Below are positions 9,205 through 19,736 of a stretch of DNA of 64,000 bases, in pieces. The first letter of the stretch is position 1. Each line of letters begins with the position of its first letter. The stretch comes from Clostridia bacterium (lineage in GTDB: Bacteria > Bacillota > Clostridia > Christensenellales > SZUA-584). Made by a program: the position numbers and the translations under genes. Under the pieces are notes generated by a model. The model saw only the letters and a program-made list of their open reading frames with translations, searched no databases and was not told where the DNA came from. The DNA is taken from positions 62,001 to 126,000 of the forward strand of contig JABGQS010000002.1 in NCBI GenBank assembly GCA_018648645.1, given 5' to 3'.

Positions 9205-11160
9205 TTATATTTCTTTTATTCCAATACTTTTCAAATACTTGTATGTCCCTTCATAGAATGCGGGCTCTCTCGTTTTATCTCGATCATCTCCAAACGGTAC
9301 AAATATTACAAAACCTTGCCTTGCACGTGTCAATAAAACTCGATGTGCATTTTTAAGATAACTTTTATCAATATCATTATTTATATTTTGCCATTTTGTA
9401 CCTTTAAAATTGAAGTATTTAAATTGCCCATCAACGAATCGAAAATTAGCATCCCAGCACACAATAGTCCAATCTAATTCTAGCCCTTGAATATCAAACT
9501 CTGTGGCAGTGTCTTCAAGATAAAATGACGACCTCACATCATCGTCTTTATTTAAAAACCAATTCTTCGCCTCTGCCTTCGATTGAACCCATACACCAAA
9601 GCTTCGCAATCTTTTCGCACCAGAGCTAGCTGTTAAGCCATATCGTTCAGTTCCTCTGGCCATTTTTTGTACCCATTTCTTTGCTTTGTCTAGATCTCTC
9701 GTTAATACTATAGGATAATTTTGTGATAATTCTAAATACAGATGTCTAGCATTATTAACATCTACATCTAAAAGGGTTTTAACAAAATCTGATACTTTTT
9801 CACTTCGAAACGAACGTAGAGATACAGAAAGATGCAGTTCATCGGTCACTTTACAATCTAGTTCGCTTAATAATTTCTCTGCTCGGTTTTCTTTTGTGTA
9901 CTCAATATCATTGATTTTACTCGACACATAAATATCCCAGTGCGAAAACCTACCACGCAACGCATCGAACCACTCTAACAGACCAGCTTCTCCCCTATTT
10001 ATTTCTTGACCACCACCAATCAAACAAACAATCACAGCCCAATCGCTATGTCTATCCATAAAGCTTATCAAGAACTCGGGCTCTGAATCCAAGAAGTCTA
10101 GAACCCCCTTTTTTCGCACCATGAAATTCGATAGCGCCGAAGAATCCCAAGCGCGTTGTGCTTCATCGAATATGGCTACCTTTTCAATTGGCGCTTTGTC
10201 ACTTAGGATAGCCTCATCTCGAAAATGATGAATGTTTTGAATAAAGGATTTCGCTTTTTTCAATGCTAATGATTTTGTAACACCTTCCTTCTTGCTTTCA
10301 TCCCTAGCAAGTGCTTCTTGTAAAACATCAACCAGCGGCTGATTACCAGAAAGGAAAACCGCATGCTCCTCCTCTTCAAATTGATGGCGTTCGTTAGCTA
10401 TATTTAGACCCGCCAACGTTTTGCCAGCCCCTGGCACGCCCGTTAGAAAGCATATCGACTTTCTTTTATACCTCTTGCTGTTATCAATAATGTTATTTAT
10501 TGCTTTTGAAGTAACACCTAGATTAATAGCCCCAGAATCACTTCTTGAAATCTCCTCAACATTATGACCTCTATACAAAGCTTGTGCAGCTTCAATTATC
10601 GTCGGCGTTGGCATGTATTGAGATTCTATCCAATCAGAGTAATTGATATCACGATCCTCATTTATTAGTAAGAAGGATTCTATAGTCTTTTTTATATTTG
10701 ATTGATTACAAAGCAAAGCATCGAAAATTCCATCTTCCGATTTGTTAAACGTGTTCTCTTCGTCTTGTGCTTTAGTAGAAATTAATATTGGGACAAGAAT
10801 GTTGTTGTGACTTTCCTTATGAAAATATTTCAAATCAAGAGCATAGTCAAAAACTTGATTGATAGCTTGTTTCGGATAATACTTTTCTCCAACTTTAAAC
10901 TCCAACAAAAAAATATAGCCGTCAAGCAATAAAACATTGTCGATTCTGCTACCCATTCTTGGTATTGTATACTCAAATAATATATAGCCTCTTTTGAAGC
11001 CTCTCAATTCACTTTTAAGAATACTTATTTCTTCTTCCCAAGTATTTCTTTGCAAATCTTCTAAAGTAAATTGATTGTTATGAGTTAGTTTGCCTAGTAT
11101 CGAGCTCTTGTCTTCAACCAAAAACTTTCCAACGCTATTCGAGTAATATGCTCTGTTCAT
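9205..11160 (-). CDS. DUF2075-type P-loop helicase/ATPase with N-terminal PD-(D/E)xK nuclease-like region
   Basis: Walker A GVPGAGKTLAGLNIA; Walker B VAIFDEAQRAW; N-terminal RIDNVLLLDGYIFLLEFKVG fits D-Xn-ExK; locally AT-rich. Confidence 0.8.
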   Translation of the reverse strand: MNRAYYSNSVGKFLVEDKSSILGKLTHNNQFTLEDLQRNTWEEEISILKSELRGFKRGYILFEYTIPRMGSRIDNVLLLDGYIFLLEFKVGEKYYPKQAINQVFDYALDLKYFHKESHNNILVPILISTKAQDEENTFNKSEDGIFDALLCNQSNIKKTIESFLLINEDRDINYSDWIESQYMPTPTIIEAAQALYRGHNVEEISRSDSGAINLGVTSKAINNIIDNSKRYKRKSICFLTGVPGAGKTLAGLNIANERHQFEEEEHAVFLSGNQPLVDVLQEALARDESKKEGVTKSLALKKAKSFIQNIHHFRDEAILSDKAPIEKVAIFDEAQRAWDSSALSNFMVRKKGVLDFLDSEPEFLISFMDRHSDWAVIVCLIGGGQEINRGEAGLLEWFDALRGRFSHWDIYVSSKINDIEYTKENRAEKLLSELDCKVTDELHLSVSLRSFRSEKVSDFVKTLLDVDVNNARHLYLELSQNYPIVLTRDLDKAKKWVQKMARGTERYGLTASSGAKRLRSFGVWVQSKAEAKNWFLNKDDDVRSSFYLEDTATEFDIQGLELDWTIVCWDANFRFVDGQFKYFNFKGTKWQNINNDIDKSYLKNAHRVLLTRARQGFVIFVPFGDDRDKTREPAFYEGTYKYLKSIGIKEI

Positions 11161-11265
11161 ATTTCACCTTTCTTGATGTTCAAAATGAATAACCACATTA
11201 TACCACATAAGATGTACAAAAAAACAACCGCCGCTTTGACAGCTGTTTTTTATATGCACTATATT

Positions 11266-12396
11266 CTACCCCAATTTGTCCACCATATCCAACCGCTCCC
11301 AAGGGAGGTCTAGGTTGGGGCGGCCGAAGTGGCCGTAGGACGCGGTTTGCAGGTAGATGGGTGCTCGCAGGTTAAGGCGCTCGATGATTGCCGCTGGGCG
11401 AAGATCGAACGTGTCGTCGATGCGCTGGGCCAGTTTGTCGTCGGGCATGGTGCCTGTGCCGAAGGTTTCTGCGTATATGGAGACGGGGTGCGCCACACCG
11501 ATGGCGTAGGCGACCTCGATTTCGCAGCGCTCGGCCAAGCCGGATGCGACCACGGTTTTGGCGATGTGGCGGGTGGCGTATGCTGCGGAGCGGTCTACTT
11601 TGCTTGGGTCTTTACCGGAGAACGCGCCGCCGCCGTGACGTGCGTATCCGCCGTATGTGTCGACGATGATTTTGCGTCCGGTGAGTCCGCTGTCGCCAGC
11701 GGGGCCGCCGATGACGAAGCGCCCTGTTGGGTTGACGTAAAACTTTGTGTGCTCATCTAGCAGATGCTCGCCAATAACAGGCTTTATCACGTGCTCGATG
11801 AGGTCGGTCTCGATTGTGTCGTGCGAGACGTCTTCGCTGTGCTGGGTGGAAACCACGATGGTGTCGACTCTGATTGGCGTAAAACCGTCATATTCTACCG
11901 TCACCTGCGCTTTACCGTCAGGACGGATGTATTTTAATGTACCGTCTTTGCGAACTTTTGCGAGGCGTTGCGTCAAGCGGTGTGCCAATGTGATGGGCAG
12001 CGGCATCAGCTCCGGTGTTTCTTTGCACGCGAATCCGAACATCATGCCTTGATCGCCCGCGCCTTGGTCTGCTTTGTCTACGCCCATTGCGATGTCGGGC
12101 GACTGCTCGTCTATAGAAAGTATGATGCCGCATGTGTCGGCATCGAACCCGTACTTTGCGCGGGTGAAGCCGATGTCGCGGATTGTTTTGCGCGCCGTTT
12201 TTGCGATGTCTACGTAGCAGTTGGTCGTGATCTCGCCCATGACGAGCACTAGCCCAGTGTTGACCGCGGTCTCGCATGCTACTCTGGCGTATGGGTCGTC
12301 AGTTAATATCGCGTCGAGAACGCTGTCGCTGATTTGGTCACAAATCTTGTCCGGATGACCTTCTGTTACTGACTCTGATGTAAATAGTCTTCTCAT
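11266..12396 (-). CDS. metK: S-adenosylmethionine synthase
   Basis: [49 protein letters not shown] signatures. Confidence 0.97.
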   Translation of the reverse strand: MRRLFTSESVTEGHPDKICDQISDSVLDAILTDDPYARVACETAVNTGLVLVMGEITTNCYVDIAKTARKTIRDIGFTRAKYGFDADTCGIILSIDEQSPDIAMGVDKADQGAGDQGMMFGFACKETPELMPLPITLAHRLTQRLAKVRKDGTLKYIRPDGKAQVTVEYDGFTPIRVDTIVVSTQHSEDVSHDTIETDLIEHVIKPVIGEHLLDEHTKFYVNPTGRFVIGGPAGDSGLTGRKIIVDTYGGYARHGGGAFSGKDPSKVDRSAAYATRHIAKTVVASGLAERCEIEVAYAIGVAHPVSIYAETFGTGTMPDDKLAQRIDDTFDLRPAAIIERLNLRAPIYLQTASYGHFGRPNLDLPWERLDMVDKLG

Positions 12397-12418
12397 AATT
12401 TTTCTCCTAGTTTAGTAT

Positions 12419-12440
12419 TAAAAAACCCCGCGTAAGCGAG
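12419..12440 (-). terminator. Intrinsic terminator of the SAM riboswitch expression platform
   Basis: Minus strand CCTCGC-TTAC-GCGGGG-TTTTTT between aptamer and metK start. Confidence 0.8.
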
Positions 12441-12461
12441 GTAGAAAAAAAGACTTTTTCT

Positions 12462-12550
12462 ATCCTCATCTTTCGGGAATTGGCACCTTGGCGTAACGCC
12501 TGGTTGCCGGGTTTCATAGGGCCCGTCCCTCCACCGCTCTTGATAAGGGG
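12462..12550 (-). promoter_or_regulatory. SAM-I (S-box) riboswitch aptamer
   Basis: Minus strand: CTTATCAAGAGCGGTGGAGGGACGGGCCCTATGAAACCCGGCAACC...GGTGCCAATTCC; matches S-box conserved core; directly upstream of metK. Confidence 0.95.
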
Positions 12551-12578
12551 TTTAATTTTGTTTATCATATCATATCCG

Positions 12579-13034
12579 CTAGGCGGTTGCAAACCCCCAT
12601 ATCAGCCAGACAAGCACGCCCGCGACGCAGTTGGCGACAAAGATGATGGGCAGAGCTATGCGCATTCGGATGTCGAAAAGCCCTGCGACCATGGAGCCTG
12701 TCCATACGCCCGTCGTCGGCAGCGGAATTGCCACCAGCAAAAACAGGAACAGCCATGCGCCGTATTTTTTTAGCTTGGTGCCTTTTTTAGCCAGCCGGTT
12801 ATGCTGCCATGTACCAAAGCGGTTAAACAGTTTGACTTTGCTGTTCATCAGCCAATCGAGAATTCGCCGAGTCAGGAGTATTAAAAAAGGCGAGAGAAGC
12901 ATTGAGCCGAAGATGGCAAGCAAAAAGCAGTGCAATACCGGCACACCTAAGCTAAGACCGACGGGTATAGAACCTTTTAATTCGATTATCGGTACAGCGG
13001 ACAGTGCGAACACTGCCGCATAGCTCCAAAACAT
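12579..13034 (-). CDS. Small multidrug export family protein (COG2426-like)
   Basis: ELKGSIPVGLSLGVP...FGTWQHNRLAKKGTKLKKYGAWLFLFLLVAIPLPTTGVWTGSMVAGLF. Confidence 0.85.
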   Translation of the reverse strand: MFWSYAAVFALSAVPIIELKGSIPVGLSLGVPVLHCFLLAIFGSMLLSPFLILLTRRILDWLMNSKVKLFNRFGTWQHNRLAKKGTKLKKYGAWLFLFLLVAIPLPTTGVWTGSMVAGLFDIRMRIALPIIFVANCVAGVLVWLIWGFATA

Positions 13035-13112
13035 CGCGTTTCCTCTCTTGCTTTCTAGTTATTACCTATTCTATATAATCAAGCTTGTTTTTGCAATGGC
13101 TTTGCTGATATA

Positions 13113-13838
13113 ATGGTCAGCATGAAAAGGATATTAGGGCACCTAAGACGTGCCGATGAAGATTTTAATATGATTAACGACGGCGATACCGTTGCGGTCG
13201 GCGTGTCGGGCGGCAAGGATTCTATGGCGCTGGTCAAGGCGATGAAGCTGTACACGAATTTTGCAAAAGTGAAGTTCGAGGTTGTCGCGGTGACTGTCGA
13301 TCTTGGGTTTGACGGGTATGATGTGCGCCCGATTGAGGAATACTGCAAGTCGCTTGACGTACCTTTTACGTGCGTAAAAACGCAAATCGAGAAAATTATT
13401 TTTGACGAGAGGCAAGAGCAAAACCCTTGCTCGCTTTGCAGTAAGCTTAGAAAGGGCGCGCTGTTTGCCGAGCTGAAAAAGCAAGGGATAAGCAAGTGTG
13501 CGTTTGGGCATCACAGGGACGATGCTCTTGAAACGCTGTTGATGAGCATGTTTTATGAAGGACGCATCCGCACGTTTAAGCCGGTGACGTATCTAGACCG
13601 AATGGACGTGACGTTGATTCGTCCGCTGGTGTATTTGGCAGAGCACGAGATTGTATCGGCGGTAAAGCGGCATGGGATACCCGTTGTCAAAAGCCCCTGC
13701 CCCGCCTGCGGAACAACCAAACGCCAGGAAACAAAAGAGCTGCTCAGCTATATCAGCAAAAGCAACCCAAAGGCTCGTAATATTCTATTGACTGCGCTAA
13801 AAAATACGGATCAGTATTCGCTTTGGGACAAGCCGTAG
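13113..13838 (+). CDS. TtcA/TilS-type PP-loop ATPase (tRNA 2-thiocytidine biosynthesis family)
   Basis: PP-loop SGGKDSMAL; PCSLC and CPACG CxxC motifs; GHHRDDALETLLM. Confidence 0.85.
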   Translation: MVSMKRILGHLRRADEDFNMINDGDTVAVGVSGGKDSMALVKAMKLYTNFAKVKFEVVAVTVDLGFDGYDVRPIEEYCKSLDVPFTCVKTQIEKIIFDERQEQNPCSLCSKLRKGALFAELKKQGISKCAFGHHRDDALETLLMSMFYEGRIRTFKPVTYLDRMDVTLIRPLVYLAEHEIVSAVKRHGIPVVKSPCPACGTTKRQETKELLSYISKSNPKARNILLTALKNTDQYSLWDKP

Positions 13839-13839
13839 C

Positions 13840-14235
13840 TTACGGCAGAATCAAGCTGGTTTCGGGCAGCTGTTTCGCATTCTCGTAGTCGTTGTCAACA
13901 ACTTCGAACACAAGACCATAGCGCACAAAGCTTCCGTCCACCTTTTCATATGCTAAAAACGCCATGGCGTATTCCTGCGTTTCTACGCGCGCTTTAGTAC
14001 CTCTGTAAAAATACTCTTGAGCATCGTCTTCAGTAACGCCGTTGCCTTCCACAGGTGTCAGGTATACCACCAAGAAAGTGTTGCCGTCTGCCGCGACTTC
14101 TTCTCCAAGCTGTGATGTGAATATCTGCTCGTACTCAAAATCGCCAAGCTCTGTGGTAATAGGCTCGGGCGTTGCGCACGCTGTCAGTAAAAATGCGATG
14201 CATATAACAATTACAATTAATAGCTTTCTTTTCAT
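13840..14235 (-). CDS. Putative lipoprotein
   Basis: MKRKLLIVIVICIAFLLTACATPEP lipobox; start within ORF 13840..14286. Confidence 0.8.
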   Translation of the reverse strand: MKRKLLIVIVICIAFLLTACATPEPITTELGDFEYEQIFTSQLGEEVAADGNTFLVVYLTPVEGNGVTEDDAQEYFYRGTKARVETQEYAMAFLAYEKVDGSFVRYGLVFEVVDNDYENAKQLPETSLILP

Positions 14236-14345
14236 ATCCGTTCCCTCAACAAGTTTTTTATTTTCTACCCAATTATATATCAGCACCGGTATACTTGCAA
14301 CATTTATGCATTGTTATTTGGTTAATTTTGTGTAATAATTTAGTC

Positions 14346-15179
14346 ATGAACGTGGATAAATCGCAAATTTTGAGCGAAGGCCAAGCGCTGGGCGCAGACG
14401 ACATCGCAATAGTTGGAGCAGATGAGGCAGACGGCAATAGCATTATTGTGCTGTTTAGTCGATACTATGCTGCGCCTAAGCCGCAGGCGGGGTTTATGCA
14501 GCTCTCACCGTATTACGCAGCGTCTAACAGAGGGTATCACGCTGCTAAAAAGCTGACGGCGCATTTGATATCGCTGGGCGCGAAGGCTGTGCACGACACT
14601 AACATAGACGCAAAGGCGGCTGCGCTTAAATCGGGCGGGCACATAGGCGAAAACGGATTTTATTATCACAGCGAGTTTGGGTCGCTTGTCAATTTACAGA
14701 CGATAGTGACAGACGCGGTGACGCCGGATGAAATGAAGGAGAACGACAGTGCGTGTTTGAACTGCGGAGCGTGCTTTGCGGCTTGCCCCAGCGACGCTGT
14801 AGACAACGTGAAAAACTGTCTGCGGTATCACAGCAACTCCCTTGTGCCAAGGCACCTTGCTGGTGACTTGTATCAGCTGTTTGGGTGCGAGAGATGCCAG
14901 ACCGCTTGCCCGCAAAACAGCGCGGAGCAAAGAGAGACGCAGCAGTTTCGCACGGACGAGTTGATTGGCGGTGGGCATGTGAGTGAGCTGAAAGAGCTTG
15001 CCGGAAGCAACATGGCGCGTGCGAATCGGATAAGCTCGCAAGCGACGCTGTATGCTGCAAACGCGGGACAAGCGAAATTAATTACGCAGCTTGAGGAATT
15101 GGCAAATACTGCGCCTTCGCCGACACGCGAGCACGCGCTTTGGGCGATAGAGCGGCTAAAGGGAGGTCCTCATGATTAA
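14346..15179 (+). CDS. 4Fe-4S double cluster protein, epoxyqueuosine reductase (QueG)-like
   Basis: CLNCGACFAACPSDAVDN and CERCQTACPQN clusters; start MNVDKSQILSEGQ. Confidence 0.75.
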   Translation: MNVDKSQILSEGQALGADDIAIVGADEADGNSIIVLFSRYYAAPKPQAGFMQLSPYYAASNRGYHAAKKLTAHLISLGAKAVHDTNIDAKAAALKSGGHIGENGFYYHSEFGSLVNLQTIVTDAVTPDEMKENDSACLNCGACFAACPSDAVDNVKNCLRYHSNSLVPRHLAGDLYQLFGCERCQTACPQNSAEQRETQQFRTDELIGGGHVSELKELAGSNMARANRISSQATLYAANAGQAKLITQLEELANTAPSPTREHALWAIERLKGGPHD

Positions 15180-16023
15180 GTTATACGCATACGCGAAGCT
15201 GAACCTTGCGCTGGATGTGCTCGGCAAAAGGGATGACGGGTATCACGAGCTTGATACCGTGATGCAAAGCATATCGCTTTGTGATGTTGTGACGATTGAG
15301 AAAGCTGAAGAGCTTTCGGTGAGTATGGACAAGGCTTTGGTCGACATGGAAAACAACACCGCGCACACTGCCGCAAAAATGTTTATGGAGAAAACGGGCG
15401 CAGGCGGCGCGGATATTTCGATAGAGAAACGAATACCCAGCATGGCCGGGCTTGGCGGAAGCAGTGCGGATGCGGCGGCCGTTTTGGTTGGGCTGGATGC
15501 GCTGTATGGCACGAATTTGGGTATGAACGCGCTGAGCGAAATCGGTCGGCAAGTTGGCGCTGATGTGCCATTTGCGATAACCGGCGGCACGGCAAGAGCG
15601 CGCGGTATTGGCGAGAAACTGAGCCGAATTTCTCCAGGCATACCGTTGCATTTCGTAGTCGTTAAGCCGTACCAAGGGGTAAGCACCGCGCAAGCGTATG
15701 CGGAGTATAGCAGAGCTGTGCCTGTTCGCATGGAAAGCGTGGTGTACGCGCTGCAAAAGGGCGATATTGATATGTTTAACAAGTACTCGCGCAATGCGCT
15801 TGGCATGGCGGCGTTGTCTATTGCACCGCAGATTATGAAAGCGGCAAGTGCTCTAGGAGGCTTTGGCAAAGCGTTCATGAGCGGCAGCGGCAGCAGCATG
15901 TTTGTGGTGTTTGAAACCGCCGAGCAAGCACAAAGGGCAGCGCAGTCTGTACACGGCGATTTTGAGCTATGCGGCGCGTATGAGAGCATGGACGTTGGCG
16001 TAAAGATAATAGAGGAGAGTTGA
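15172..16023 (+). CDS. ispE: 4-diphosphocytidyl-2-C-methyl-D-erythritol kinase
   Basis: YAKLNLALDVLGKRDDGYHELDTVMQSI; PSMAGLGGSSADAAA GHMP motif. Confidence 0.95.
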   Translation: MIKLYAYAKLNLALDVLGKRDDGYHELDTVMQSISLCDVVTIEKAEELSVSMDKALVDMENNTAHTAAKMFMEKTGAGGADISIEKRIPSMAGLGGSSADAAAVLVGLDALYGTNLGMNALSEIGRQVGADVPFAITGGTARARGIGEKLSRISPGIPLHFVVVKPYQGVSTAQAYAEYSRAVPVRMESVVYALQKGDIDMFNKYSRNALGMAALSIAPQIMKAASALGGFGKAFMSGSGSSMFVVFETAEQAQRAAQSVHGDFELCGAYESMDVGVKIIEES

Positions 16024-16712
16024 TGAGCATATTTTCAGAAACATTAAAACAGATGATGGACGATGGGCAAATAAAATATACTGACGAGGCAGTAGAGCTT
16101 TGCGAGCGGTATTATGAGCTGGTTATCGAAGCTAACAAGCGCACTAACCTGACGCGGATAACGAGTGAGGCGCAGGCCGCGCAAATGCACTTTTATGGCG
16201 CGATTGAGCTGTTGAAATACGTTGACATACCTCCGGGCGCGAGCGTGATCGACATTGGCACAGGTGCAGGCTTTCCCGGCATTCCGTTGAAAATTGTGCG
16301 CGGTGACATTGACATGACGCTGGTGGATTCGGCAGGCAAGAAAACTGCGTTTGTGAAAAGTGCAGCCGAGCAGGTTGGTATAGACGTTGCCGTGATAACT
16401 GCGCGAGCAGAAGAATTAAATGAGCTACGTGAAACGTTTGATGTGGCTGTGTCGCGCGCGGTTGCAAGTCTGCCTGTTTTGACAGAGCTATGCGTGCCGC
16501 TTATAAAAGTCGGCGGATATTTCTGCGCATGGAAAGGGCGTATGTACGGCTACGAGGTAAAGGATGCAAGCAGCGCAATCTCCGTTATGGGCTGCAAGGT
16601 GATCGACAAACACAAAGTCGGCGAAGGTGCAATCATCGTCATGCAAAAAAACAAACCCACGCCGGACATATATCCACGCAGGTTTGCAAAAATCAAAAGT
16701 GATCCGTTGTAG
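16020..16712 (+). CDS. rsmG: 16S rRNA (guanine527-N7)-methyltransferase
   Basis: NLTRITSEAQAAQMHFYGAIEL; VIDIGTGAGFPGIPLKI. Confidence 0.95.
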   Translation: MMSIFSETLKQMMDDGQIKYTDEAVELCERYYELVIEANKRTNLTRITSEAQAAQMHFYGAIELLKYVDIPPGASVIDIGTGAGFPGIPLKIVRGDIDMTLVDSAGKKTAFVKSAAEQVGIDVAVITARAEELNELRETFDVAVSRAVASLPVLTELCVPLIKVGGYFCAWKGRMYGYEVKDASSAISVMGCKVIDKHKVGEGAIIVMQKNKPTPDIYPRRFAKIKSDPL

Positions 16713-16723
16713 GTAACTCTTTA

Positions 16724-17095
16724 TCAAGCAGTCGGTGATGCGGGACCTTTTATACCACAGGACGGGCAAAACGCCATTTCGGAGGCAATCTGTGCGCCGC
16801 ATCCGCTACAGTATAATACGTTTGGCTGAGCATACTGATCGTTGCGCTGTCTAAATTGCCGTTCCATTTCTTTCTGCATAAGATATTTGCTGCCTGATTT
16901 TGGCGTGCGGCTTGCAGCAACAATTATGGCTATCCAAAACGCAGTAAACATACCAAGGCATAAGAAACCGCCATAGCTGTACCCTTTCGTTTTTGCCATT
17001 GCTGCGGCTATAAATGATAGCCCAAAGTTGATGCCGAAAAAAATGAACAAGTAAACGCCGTAGTTTGTAAGAAAATTCGCAAATCCGTAACTCAT
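16724..17095 (-). CDS. Small membrane protein with C-terminal zinc ribbon
   Basis: CSGCGAQIASEMAFCPSCG at C-terminus after hydrophobic segments. Confidence 0.75.
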   Translation of the reverse strand: MSYGFANFLTNYGVYLFIFFGINFGLSFIAAAMAKTKGYSYGGFLCLGMFTAFWIAIIVAASRTPKSGSKYLMQKEMERQFRQRNDQYAQPNVLYCSGCGAQIASEMAFCPSCGIKGPASPTA

Positions 17096-17237
17096 TATAA
17101 CGCTCCTAAAGTTTATTTTATATCCAATTTCTTGTGTTATTGTATCATTACTGCGCTGCTGCTATCAAGACATTTAACAAAAACTAAACCTGCGCTCTAT
17201 GTCCACGCAGGTTTGTCTTTTTAATATTGCTCTGTGA

Positions 17238-18368
17238 TTATTCGGCTTTTTTCAGGTCATGCTTATACGTTCTGTATGTGCGATAATGCACTCCGCCGGA
17301 TCTTTCTGTGCTGTTTATGGACGGCAGATTTCCTTCATCTACACACGAGGCTTCGACATACTCTAGCCCCGTCTTTATCCAATCCTTGTAGAATTCGGTA
17401 AACATGGCGTGGTTCACGCCCAAATTGTGATATTTGTTGTCCACCATCTGAACCAAAGCTCTGGCGCCGGTAATCTTTCTTTTATAGTACAGATACTTTA
17501 GCCACCCTATTGGCAATAGCCTGCCGTTCATGCGCTTTAGCACTTGGTTGTAGTCGGGAAGAGCGACCATGAACCCTATTGGTTTGCCTTTCTTTCTTGC
17601 GATAAATGTATAGTACCCGTTATAAAACTGTTTTAAGGTTTTAAACTCTTGTATAACAGCTTCGAGCGAGGGTGTGTTTAGATAGTCCCAATTATCGGGC
17701 ACGCTGTGATCGAGTATTTCCTTGATGTCTTTTGATTCGTCAACGATTTTTCTTACATTTAACCTATCAACGCTATAGCCGTATTTTTTTCTGGCGTATT
17801 CCGAAACCTTTATATGGCGCTCTATTGCGGCCTGTGGCGGCTTCATTGAATATGCTCTGTGGTTTTCATTCTTAGTAAATCCGTATTCTAAGATAAGCCT
17901 CGGATAATAGTCTTTTGTGTAGGCGTTTAGCAGCACCGGCATACCCTGCCCCCAAACGAGGAAGCCTTTTCTGTCATCGCCGTTGCAGGGAGAGATTGGT
18001 CCTATTACAGAGTCCATACCTATGTCATTAAGCCACTTGCACGCAGCGTCCATCAACACTTTGCACGCTTGCGCGTCATCCGAACATTCAAACATAGAGA
18101 AATATCCTTGCTTAATTCCTTTGGCTTTGTTTAGCTCGTTATCGACACCCGCAAGAACTCGCGCGACAACTTGCTCGCCTTTAAGTACCAAAAAGCACAT
18201 GTGCGGTCCGTTGTCAAAAAGCGGATTGTTTTTCCCTTTTAGCATACTTATTGTATCGCCGATAAGAGGCGGCACCCAATCGCTGTCGTCCTTGTACATC
18301 TCGAACTCTAGTTTTACGAACTTGCGCAGCAGCTTTGTTTCCTTATCAAACGAAATAGCTTTGTACAA
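17238..18368 (-). CDS. GNAT-like N-acetyltransferase family protein (paralog 1)
   Basis: 376 aa; strong similarity throughout to adjacent 18425..19552. Confidence 0.7.
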   Translation of the reverse strand: MYKAISFDKETKLLRKFVKLEFEMYKDDSDWVPPLIGDTISMLKGKNNPLFDNGPHMCFLVLKGEQVVARVLAGVDNELNKAKGIKQGYFSMFECSDDAQACKVLMDAACKWLNDIGMDSVIGPISPCNGDDRKGFLVWGQGMPVLLNAYTKDYYPRLILEYGFTKNENHRAYSMKPPQAAIERHIKVSEYARKKYGYSVDRLNVRKIVDESKDIKEILDHSVPDNWDYLNTPSLEAVIQEFKTLKQFYNGYYTFIARKKGKPIGFMVALPDYNQVLKRMNGRLLPIGWLKYLYYKRKITGARALVQMVDNKYHNLGVNHAMFTEFYKDWIKTGLEYVEASCVDEGNLPSINSTERSGGVHYRTYRTYKHDLKKAE

Positions 18369-18424
18369 AAGAACACCTCCGACGAATAGTAAAATAATAA
18401 AATATAAATCATGCTCATGGTATA

Positions 18425-19552
18425 TTACGCCTTTTCCAGATCGTATTTATAAGTTCTGTACGTGCGATAATGCACTGCGCCGAAGTTCTCTACACCGTTT
18501 CGAGAATCGATGTTGTCTTCATCAATGCACGATATTTCAGCAAAGTCTATACCCGTTTTAACAGTATCCTTATAAGCATCCAAGAACATGGCGTGATTTA
18601 CGCCCATTTTCTGATATTCCTTGTCTACCATTTGAATGAGTACTCTTATACCGTTGATCTTGCGTTTGTATATCAAAAACTTTGCCCAGCCAAAGGGTAG
18701 CAGCTTGCCTCCCATGCGCTTTAGCACTTGGTTGTAGTCGGGCAGCCCAACCATAAACCCAATTGGCTTATCGTCTTTTCTTACTATATAACAGTAGTGT
18801 CCGTCGTAAAGCGGTCTTAAGCCTTTAAACTCTTCGATAACACCTTCGAGCGAAGGTGCAATAAGGTAGTCCCACTCTTCGGGAAAACTGGCGTCCAAAA
18901 TTTGTTTTACATCTATGGCTTCCTCTTTGACTTTTTTTGGATTGAATTTTTCTACACGGAATCCAAATTTCTTCTTTGTGTATTCCACAACTTTTTCATG
19001 CCGGGCCAACGTGAATACCGTTGGGTCAAAGTAGTACGCCAAATGGTCGTCGTTTTTTGTAAACCCGTATTTTTCTATTAACGCCGGGTAGTAGTCCTTT
19101 GTGTATGCATTAAGTAGTACAGGGCTGCCCTCCCCCATAACTACAAAGCCTTTGCGGTCGTCACCGTTACTGGGAGACAGTGGTCCTATGACCTTGTCCA
19201 TGCCCTTACCAGCGAGCCAGTCGTTCCCTGCATCCATCATCATTTTGCAGACTTGCCAGTCGTCTATACACTCGAACATGCTAAAATAACCTTGAGTGAA
19301 ACCGCGAACTCTGTTTAGCTCTTCGTCTATGCCGACGAGAACACGACCCACGACTTTCTTGTCGTCGTAGACCATAAAGAAAATTTGCTCTCCGTTTTCG
19401 AAAAGCGGATTCCCTTTGCCGTGAAGCATTTTAATGGTGTCGCCTATAAGCTGAGGCACCCAATTATCGTCACCTTTATAAATCTCAAATTCAAAATTTA
19501 AGAAATCTTTTACTTTCTTTGAGCTCTTGTCAAACGAGATAATGTTATACAA
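18425..19552 (-). CDS. GNAT-like N-acetyltransferase family protein (paralog 2)
   Basis: Shares GPLSPSNGDDRKGFVV, LLNAYTKDYYP, LPDYNQVLKRMGGKLLP, GAVHYRTYRTYKYDL with paralog 1; likely TTG start at 19552 (MYNIISFDK) by alignment. Confidence 0.7.
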   Translation of the reverse strand: MYNIISFDKSSKKVKDFLNFEFEIYKGDDNWVPQLIGDTIKMLHGKGNPLFENGEQIFFMVYDDKKVVGRVLVGIDEELNRVRGFTQGYFSMFECIDDWQVCKMMMDAGNDWLAGKGMDKVIGPLSPSNGDDRKGFVVMGEGSPVLLNAYTKDYYPALIEKYGFTKNDDHLAYYFDPTVFTLARHEKVVEYTKKKFGFRVEKFNPKKVKEEAIDVKQILDASFPEEWDYLIAPSLEGVIEEFKGLRPLYDGHYCYIVRKDDKPIGFMVGLPDYNQVLKRMGGKLLPFGWAKFLIYKRKINGIRVLIQMVDKEYQKMGVNHAMFLDAYKDTVKTGIDFAEISCIDEDNIDSRNGVENFGAVHYRTYRTYKYDLEKA

Positions 19553-19736
19553 TAAAAACTCACCCCTAACTTGATATATGCAGTAATGATACAGCAAAGA
19601 CTTATGCATCACAATAACGAAACTGTTACGTTTATTTTATAAAACCGCATTAAAACGGCGATTTTCAAGCAAAACGGCGCAGACATTGTTGTGAACTGCG
19701 CCGCTTTGCTATGAAAAATGTGTTGGTTTCAAGTTG

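Noticed and set aside
12480-12773. Plus-strand ORF of 97 aa
   Set aside because: Overlaps the SAM-I riboswitch and the multidrug export gene antisense; no RBS or coding signal.
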